Notes under the pieces: model-generated
The model's database searches: none
The model's input: only the letters and a program-made list of their open reading frames with translations
Told to the model about the DNA's origin: nothing
Position numbers and translations under genes: made by a program
In this document: one piece after another, positions 15,607-20,103 of the stretch
Position numbering within the stretch: the first letter of the stretch is position 1
Layout of the letters: each line of letters opens with the position of its first letter
NCBI GenBank assembly: GCA_903879775.1
Contig: CAIRMY010000200.1
Coordinates: forward strand, 1 to 20,103
Direction: 5' to 3'
Source of the DNA: an uncultured Bacteroidota bacterium
GTDB taxonomy: Bacteria; Bacteroidota; Bacteroidia; NS11-12g; UBA955
Length of the DNA: 20,103 bases

Positions 15607-16926
15607 TTAACTGTTTGCCCAGTTACCTTTATCGTTCTGATTGAACTGCCAAGGTGCTCCGTTATTTTCCATATTTGTAAACATACCGTTCAACTCACTA
15701 GGCGCTGCACTTTGTTCCATAACCTTGTATTGGCGCAACTGATAAATGATATCAACTGGATTGATATTTACAGGACAAGCTTCGGCGCAGGCATTGCAAG
15801 TGGTACAAGCCCACAATTCTTCCGCGCTAATGTAGCTGTGTAAATCTTTGCCATCTTCAACTTTACCCTCAATTGGAGAGCCAGCTTTCTTCGCAGCATC
15901 GATTGCTTTTCCAACCTCTTCAAGCCTGTCTCTTGTGTCCATCATGATTTTTCTTGGACTTAACAATTTGCCGGTAATATTTGCAGGACAAACGCTGCTA
16001 CACCTGCCACATTCTGTGCAGGAATAAGCATCCATCAAATTCTTCCATGTTAAATCTTGGACATCTTTTGCGCCAAATCCCAAAGGGGCTTCATAACCCT
16101 CTGGCGGTTGAGCCGAAGGATCCATCATTAACTTAACTTCAGTGGTAACTGAAGCCATATTCGTAAATTGACCTTTCGGAGTCAAAGAACTATAATACAC
16201 ATTTGGAAAGCTCATGATAATATGCCAGTGCTTGCTAAATGGTACATAATTTAAAAACACCAATATTCCCACAAAATGGAACCACCAAGCAGATCTTTCT
16301 AAAAATATTAAAGAGCCGTCTGAAAATCCCTCAAAAAATGGAACCAAAAAATGACTAATTGGAAAACTTCCATGCTTTTCCATGACTCCTCTATGCTGTA
16401 AAACTTGCTCAGCAGCATTCATCTGTAGCAAGGCTCCCATCAAAACAATTTCAACTACCAAAATAATAGTGGCGTCTTTCATTGGCCAACCTTTTAACTC
16501 AGGCATTTGCAATCGAGGGATTTTAGAAACATACCTGCGCCACAAAAACACCACACAAGCCACAATCACACCGAATGCCAAGATTTCAAAAAATCCAATG
16601 GCAACATTATAAATGTTTCCTATGTAATGGGCAAAAAATCGATGGGTACCCAATAGACCATCTATCATGATTTCTAAAACCTCTATGTTTATGAGCACAA
16701 ATCCCAAATAAATCAAGATATGAAAAAAGCCAGCAACCGGTCTCTTTACCATTTTGCTTTGACCCATGGCAACCCAAAAAAGTTGTTTCCAGCGAGCCGC
16801 AGGATTGTCACTTAAATCGATGTCTTTTCCTAAAAAAATATTACGGCGAATGACACCAACACTTCCTGCAAAGAAATAAACTCCAGTAGCTAGGAATAGG
16901 GCAAATACAATTTGAGATATGACCAT
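15607..16926 (-). CDS. Membrane-bound 4Fe-4S dicluster oxidoreductase (HdrC/NarI-like fusion)
   Basis: Inner-membrane electron-transfer protein of 439 residues. The first about 245 residues hold five hydrophobic segments (near 3-25, 66-88, 107-130, 151-168 and 213-230). Histidines at 69, 217, 233 and 235 could ligate haem, as in nitrate-reductase gamma-type subunits. The cytosolic part carries two 4Fe-4S motifs: Cys303/306/309/313 (CTECGRCSSVCP) and Cys374/377/380/384 (CTTCNACAEACP). This resembles the membrane and HdrC-like subunits of heterodisulfide-reductase-type complexes that exchange electrons with quinone. In many Bacteroidota a CCG-domain (HdrB-like) gene follows; here the next gene is tatA. 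The electron donor and acceptor are unknown. A TAAATTCG box lies 6 bases before the ATG. Confidence 0.9.
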   Translation of the reverse strand: MVISQIVFALFLATGVYFFAGSVGVIRRNIFLGKDIDLSDNPAARWKQLFWVAMGQSKMVKRPVAGFFHILIYLGFVLINIEVLEIMIDGLLGTHRFFAHYIGNIYNVAIGFFEILAFGVIVACVVFLWRRYVSKIPRLQMPELKGWPMKDATIILVVEIVLMGALLQMNAAEQVLQHRGVMEKHGSFPISHFLVPFFEGFSDGSLIFLERSAWWFHFVGILVFLNYVPFSKHWHIIMSFPNVYYSSLTPKGQFTNMASVTTEVKLMMDPSAQPPEGYEAPLGFGAKDVQDLTWKNLMDAYSCTECGRCSSVCPANITGKLLSPRKIMMDTRDRLEEVGKAIDAAKKAGSPIEGKVEDGKDLHSYISAEELWACTTCNACAEACPVNINPVDIIYQLRQYKVMEQSAAPSELNGMFTNMENNGAPWQFNQNDKGNWANS

Positions 16927-16932
16927 TAAGGG

Positions 16933-16940
16933 CGAATTTA
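16933..16940 (-). promoter_or_regulatory. -7-like promoter box of the iron-sulfur oxidoreductase gene (TAAATTCG)
   Basis: One mismatch from TAnnTTTG, using the same TTCG ending seen before the CNNM gene. It ends 6 bases before the ATG in a 51-base gap after the PIG-L gene. No clear -33 TTG is present. Confidence 0.42.
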
Positions 16941-16977
16941 GTATTAAATATTAATTATCGAAAAAGATTGAATGAAA

Positions 16978-17610
16978 TTAATTCATAACCAAACGCACAA
17001 CTTCGAACACCTCAGCGTAACGCTGGGCGACTTGAACTCCACGCATTCTCAATTGAGATCTTAAAAATTCTTCATTGGCATAAGGGCGGTGTGCTTGGCT
17101 TTTGTATTGTGCCAATGCATTTACTTTGCATTGAGCATCTTCTTCAGTAACAACTTCAAATGCACAGGTATTAAAATTTAAATTGTTCCACGGCAATTCA
17201 TATGAAAAAATATTCATGAATTTAAAGGCACGCAGGGCTTCCTCAGCCATTGTTTTGTGGTCTTGGTGAATATCGTTCACACTCGGAATTAAAACGGTAT
17301 CGGGTTGAATTGTTTCCCTCAAAAGAATTAAATCGTCTAAAATTGCTTGGCGGTGATAATTAAAGGTCCTTACATCGTAACGAAATAACTTCAAATTGGC
17401 CTCAGGAATGCCTAAAGTAGACGTTGCCGCTTTAACCTCACTAATGAGAATATCTTTAGGGAAATTCGGCAGAACACTTTGCTCACAAGCACTAAATGCC
17501 GCATAATAAACTTGTTTGCCCTCCCGAATTAACTTCGAAACAGTTGCTCCACAACCCAATTCTCCGTCGTCGGTATGTGGCGACAACAATAATATTTTAT
17601 CTCCTACCAT
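16978..17610 (-). CDS. PIG-L family zinc deacetylase
   Basis: Predicted N-acetylglucosamine-type deacetylase of 210 residues, cytoplasmic. The zinc site is visible as SPHTDDGELGCGA (His12, Asp14, Asp15) and DIHQDH (His115, Asp117, His118). The expected zinc ligands are His12, Asp15 and His118, with Asp14 as general base. The usual family motif is PHPDD; here the Pro is Thr. Relatives act in bacillithiol synthesis (BshB), glycan modification and antibiotic synthesis. The protein is shorter than typical BshB1, and no other bacillithiol gene is near, so I do not name it. Its start overlaps the end of the NusG-like gene by 7 bases, so the two are translated from one message. This suggests a role in nucleotide-sugar or surface-glycan chemistry. 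Confidence 0.9.
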   Translation of the reverse strand: MVGDKILLLSPHTDDGELGCGATVSKLIREGKQVYYAAFSACEQSVLPNFPKDILISEVKAATSTLGIPEANLKLFRYDVRTFNYHRQAILDDLILLRETIQPDTVLIPSVNDIHQDHKTMAEEALRAFKFMNIFSYELPWNNLNFNTCAFEVVTEEDAQCKVNALAQYKSQAHRPYANEEFLRSQLRMRGVQVAQRYAEVFEVVRLVMN

Positions 17611-18152
17611 AATGGTTTGATTTCCTCTTTTGGTTTTTTACGACGCAATTTTAATATTTCTTTTGGCAATTTAACCTTAAAACTTTGATTCATTGCTTCA
17701 ATTGTGACCAAAAGGTAAGATTCATCTCCTATTTTTGAAATTTCAGCTTCATGTCCCCGCAAAGGTCCTTCCATGATTTCCGCAACATCGCCAATTTCAA
17801 GATTCTCAGATGGATCGTATTGACTCACAGAATATCCATATTCAATAAACTCACGAATCAAATTCAATTGCATTTCAGGAATAATTGCATCAGCGCCATT
17901 GTGCCTGATATATTTCACAACCCCGGGTATTCTCAAAGCTTCATCGCGCTGATTATCGGTTGGCCTTACAAAAATATAACCGTTGAACAATGGCAATTCT
18001 AACCATTTTTTGCGGTCCTTCCAATACCTTAAACTTCTGTAAATAGGTAAATAATGTTCTATCCCAAATTTAGTTAAATAAGCAGAAACCTTTTTCTCTT
18101 GGCGACTTGATGTATAAATCACCTTCCATTTTAACTGCTCCGTTTCTAACAT
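17604..18152 (-). CDS. UpxY/NusG-like specialised transcription antitermination factor
   Basis: A 182-residue NusG paralogue. The NGN domain spans about residues 7-110 and includes WKVIYTSSRQEKKVSAYL, HYLPIYRSLRYWKDRKKW, LPLFNGYIFVRP and PGVVKYIRHNG. A KOW region at about 123-160 includes IGDVAEIMEGPLRGHEAEI. Such proteins (UpxY, LoaP, RfaH) ride RNA polymerase and allow read-through of long, usually polysaccharide, operons. The housekeeping NusG is normally next to ribosomal genes, so this is a specialised copy. Unusually, no capsule operon follows; only the overlapping PIG-L gene and a separately promoted oxidoreductase do. A TAATTTTG box with a well-spaced TTTG upstream lies 8 bases before the ATG, leaving no long leader for recruitment. 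Confidence 0.9.
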   Translation of the reverse strand: MLETEQLKWKVIYTSSRQEKKVSAYLTKFGIEHYLPIYRSLRYWKDRKKWLELPLFNGYIFVRPTDNQRDEALRIPGVVKYIRHNGADAIIPEMQLNLIREFIEYGYSVSQYDPSENLEIGDVAEIMEGPLRGHEAEISKIGDESYLLVTIEAMNQSFKVKLPKEILKLRRKKPKEEIKPLW

Positions 18153-18160
18153 ACTTTTTA

Positions 18161-18168
18161 CAAAATTA
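18161..18168 (-). promoter_or_regulatory. -7 promoter box of the NusG-like/PIG-L unit (TAATTTTG), with -33 TTTG at 18187-18190
   Basis: Exact TAnnTTTG match with a TTTG 18 bases upstream, the best-formed promoter in the window. It ends 8 bases before the ATG at 18152, predicting a leader of only a few bases. It sits in the 52-base gap after the nitronate monooxygenase-family gene. Confidence 0.68.
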
Positions 18169-18204
18169 ACTCACTGAATGGGTACACAAAATTTATTAAG
18201 TCAA

Positions 18205-19155
18205 CTAGAAATCAAATTGATCATTCACCCGTTCAAGCGCTAATTTACAACCAGAAATCAATTCATCTACCACTTCTTTGGCTGAAACAATATCGTTGAT
18301 ATAGGCACTCACTTGACCAATTTCCAACTCGCCATCTTCTAAATTGCCTTCAAACATGCCTTTTTTAGCGCGTCCTCTGCCTAATAATTCATGTAATTGT
18401 TCAGTGTTAGCATTGTTTGCATATGCTGTTTGAACTTCTTTGTAGAATTCATTTTTGAGTAAACGAACTGGAGTTAATTCTTTCAAAGTTAACTCGGTAG
18501 AACCATCTTTGGCATTTATAATTTCATTTTTAAATGCAATGTGTGCACTGCTTTCATGCGTTGCAGCAAATCGACTTCCAACCTGAACGCCTTCCGCTCC
18601 CAAACACAGTGCAGCCGCCATTGATTCGCCATTTCCAATGCCACCTGCCGCAATTAAAGGCAAATTGCATTGTTTTCGTATCATCGGGATTAAACACATT
18701 GTAGTGGTTTCCTCACGGCCATTGTGACCACCAGCCTCGAATCCCTCAGCTACTATTGCGTCTACACCCGCTTCCTCACATTTTTTTGCAAATTTTAAAT
18801 TTGCCACAACATGAACAACGGTAATTCCATGACTTTTTAACCAAGAAGTATATTTTGCTGGGTTTCCCGCAGAAGTAAAAACGATTTTAACACCCTCATT
18901 TACAATGATTTCTAGATGCTTTTCTATATCGGGATACAGTAGAGGGACATTGACTCCAAAAGGTTTATCCGTGGCAGCCTTGCATTTCTGGATATGCTCT
19001 TTTAAAACTTCAGGATACATACTGCCAGAACCAATTAAACCCAAACCACCAGCATTGCTTACTGCCGACGCCAATTCCCATCCACTACACCAAATCATTC
19101 CACCTTGAATAATTGGGTATTTAATCTTGAATAATTCAACGATTCTGTTGGTCAT
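18205..19155 (-). CDS. FMN-dependent nitronate monooxygenase / FabK-like enoyl reductase family protein
   Basis: A TIM-barrel flavoprotein of 316 residues, cytoplasmic. Visible motifs are the N-terminal KYPIIQGGMIWCSGWELA, AGGLGLIG, FGVNVPLL, the segment VAEGFEAGGHNGREETTTM with His144, and the FMN-phosphate site LIAAGGIGNGESMAAAL followed by LGAEGVQVGSRF. Nitronate monooxygenases and enoyl-ACP reductase II (FabK) share this fold. The invariant His of the EAGGH motif falls at the position described for FabK His144. It follows accA by 43 bases on the same strand with no clear promoter between them, so the two are probably cotranscribed. That context favours a lipid-related reductase role, but the sequence alone does not separate the two activities. 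Confidence 0.88.
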   Translation of the reverse strand: MTNRIVELFKIKYPIIQGGMIWCSGWELASAVSNAGGLGLIGSGSMYPEVLKEHIQKCKAATDKPFGVNVPLLYPDIEKHLEIIVNEGVKIVFTSAGNPAKYTSWLKSHGITVVHVVANLKFAKKCEEAGVDAIVAEGFEAGGHNGREETTTMCLIPMIRKQCNLPLIAAGGIGNGESMAAALCLGAEGVQVGSRFAATHESSAHIAFKNEIINAKDGSTELTLKELTPVRLLKNEFYKEVQTAYANNANTEQLHELLGRGRAKKGMFEGNLEDGELEIGQVSAYINDIVSAKEVVDELISGCKLALERVNDQFDF

Positions 19156-19198
19156 AGCGAAATATTTAACTCAGAAATTGGGACAATAATCAAATATC

Positions 19199-20103
19199 TT
19201 ACGCCTCAACAAAAACTCCCATTTCAGAGAATTTATTGATTCGCGTAGAAACCAAATCTTCTATTGTCATTTGATTTAGTGCCGTAAATTCTTTTATCAC
19301 TGCATCTTTCAATTGAGCAAATGCCTCAGATGGATCGTGATGAGCTCCACCGATTGGTTCTTTAATCACACCATCAACCAATTTGTTATTTAACATATCA
19401 GTAGACGATAATTTTAAAGCTTCGGCTGCCAACTCTTTTTTATCCCATGTACGCCATAAAATACTAGAGCAACTTTCAGGACTAATCACACTATACCAGG
19501 TATATTCCATCATTAAGACCTTATCGCCAACTCCAATGCCTAATGCGCCACCACTAGCACCTTCGCCAATAACAACACAAATAATTGGAACTTCCAATGT
19601 TGCCATTTCAAATAGATTCTTCGCAATTGCCTCGCCTTGTCCGCGTTCCTCAGCTTCTAAACCTGGACTTGCGCCTGGAGTGTCAATTAATGTCAATACC
19701 GGAACATGAAACTTTTCAGCAAGCTTCATCAAACGCAATGCTTTTCTATATCCCTCAGGATTAGGCATTCCGAAATTTCTATATTGACGTTGTTTTGTAT
19801 TTCTACCTTTCTGTTGTCCAATTACCATGAAAGGCTGGCCGTCTATTTTTGCAAAACCCCCAACAATTGCTTTGTCGTCTTTAACTTGTCTGTCGCCATA
19901 CAATTCAACAAAGTCGGTGCATATATTTTCAATATAATCTAGGGTATAAGGTCTATCAGGGTGACGAGAAATTTGAACTTTCTGCCAACCGGTTAAATTA
20001 GAATAAACGTTAGATTGTGCTTCTTTAATTTTGGATTCAATGGTTGTAACCATATCGGTCATATCCAATTTGCCTTCTTCATGTGTTGATTTTGCTTTTT
20101 CAA
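19199..20103 (-). CDS. accA: Acetyl-CoA carboxylase carboxyltransferase subunit alpha, N-terminus cut by window edge
   Basis: Alpha subunit of the carboxyltransferase that makes malonyl-CoA, the first committed step of fatty-acid synthesis; it works with AccD. The visible 300 residues include WQKVQISRHPDRPYTLDYI, GQQKGRNTKQRQYRNFGMP, the core LIDTPGASPGLEAEERGQGE, the oxyanion region GEGASGGALGIGVGD, and VISPESCSSILWRTWDKK. The frame stays open past a TTG at 20068 to the window edge. The extra residues EKAKSTHEEGKLDMTDM match the coiled N-terminal region of AccA, so the true start is outside, roughly 15-20 codons further on. The C-terminus is complete. The FabK-like/nitronate monooxygenase gene follows on the same strand. 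Confidence 0.96.
   Translation of the reverse strand, partial: EKAKSTHEEGKLDMTDMVTTIESKIKEAQSNVYSNLTGWQKVQISRHPDRPYTLDYIENICTDFVELYGDRQVKDDKAIVGGFAKIDGQPFMVIGQQKGRNTKQRQYRNFGMPNPEGYRKALRLMKLAEKFHVPVLTLIDTPGASPGLEAEERGQGEAIAKNLFEMATLEVPIICVVIGEGASGGALGIGVGDKVLMMEYTWYSVISPESCSSILWRTWDKKELAAEALKLSSTDMLNNKLVDGVIKEPIGGAHHDPSEAFAQLKDAVIKEFTALNQMTIEDLVSTRINKFSEMGVFVEA

Noticed and set aside
15599..15613. CAGTT-T5-AACTG inverted repeat at the end of the iron-sulfur gene as a terminator
   Set aside because: The stem is only 5 base pairs, AT-rich, overlaps the stop codon, and on the transcribed strand the loop is A-rich with no following U-run.
16978..18152. Capsule or exopolysaccharide locus headed by the NusG-like gene
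   Set aside because: Apart from PIG-L, no glycosyltransferase, flippase, polymerase or nucleotide-sugar gene lies downstream. The RmlD-like SDR is about 9 kb away in a different transcription unit.
20066..20068. TTG as the start of accA
   Set aside because: The frame remains open to the edge and the upstream residues match the AccA N-terminal coil, so the gene is simply cut by the window.
1..20103. CRISPR array, mobile element, prophage, defence island or RNA gene
   Set aside because: No spaced repeats, transposase or integrase motifs, tRNA-like cloverleaf or nuclease/toxin gene clusters were seen. All long frames are accounted for by metabolic, repair or envelope genes.

Overview
The window is an AT-rich, densely packed chromosomal segment from a member of the phylum Bacteroidota. 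The evidence is a TonB-dependent receptor with an STN domain paired with a DUF4249 lipoprotein, a DUF5916 outer-membrane protein, a UpxY/NusG-like factor, and many promoters of the Bacteroidota type (TAnnTTTG -7 box). I cannot place it below phylum with confidence. There are 17 protein genes, two of them cut by the window edges. I see no tRNA, rRNA, CRISPR array, insertion sequence or prophage, and no stretch of more than about 110 bases without a gene.

Layout, left to right: purK (minus, cut at the left edge) diverges from a CNNM/CBS/CorC-type membrane protein (plus). That gene converges on a three-gene minus-strand unit: DUF4197 lipoprotein, then STN TonB-dependent receptor, then DUF4249 lipoprotein. 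The unit diverges from an AlkD-type DNA glycosylase gene, which overlaps tail-to-tail with an RmlD-like SDR gene. The SDR gene diverges from a fumarylacetoacetate hydrolase-family gene, which converges on an AIM24/TIGR00266 gene. From about 10.3 kb to the right edge everything is on the minus strand. In transcription order this is accA (cut at the right edge), an FMN nitronate monooxygenase/FabK-like gene, a UpxY/NusG-like gene overlapping a PIG-L deacetylase gene, a membrane 4Fe-4S oxidoreductase, and then a chain of four overlapping genes: tatA, gatA, a degenerate lytic transglycosylase with LysM, and DUF5916.

Most of the content is housekeeping: purine synthesis, malonyl-CoA synthesis, Gln/Asn-tRNA amidation, Tat export, alkylation repair and aromatic-type catabolism. 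Envelope functions make up the rest. I found no convincing new multi-gene defence or mobile system. The points most worth a second look are: (i) seven genes whose -7 box ends only 4-8 nt before the start codon, implying leaderless or nearly leaderless mRNAs; (ii) an SLT-LysM protein that has lost the catalytic glutamate and other hallmark residues while staying intact in a translationally coupled operon; (iii) gatA starting at TTG inside a TTGA overlap; (iv) an orphan NusG paralogue coupled to a PIG-L deacetylase.
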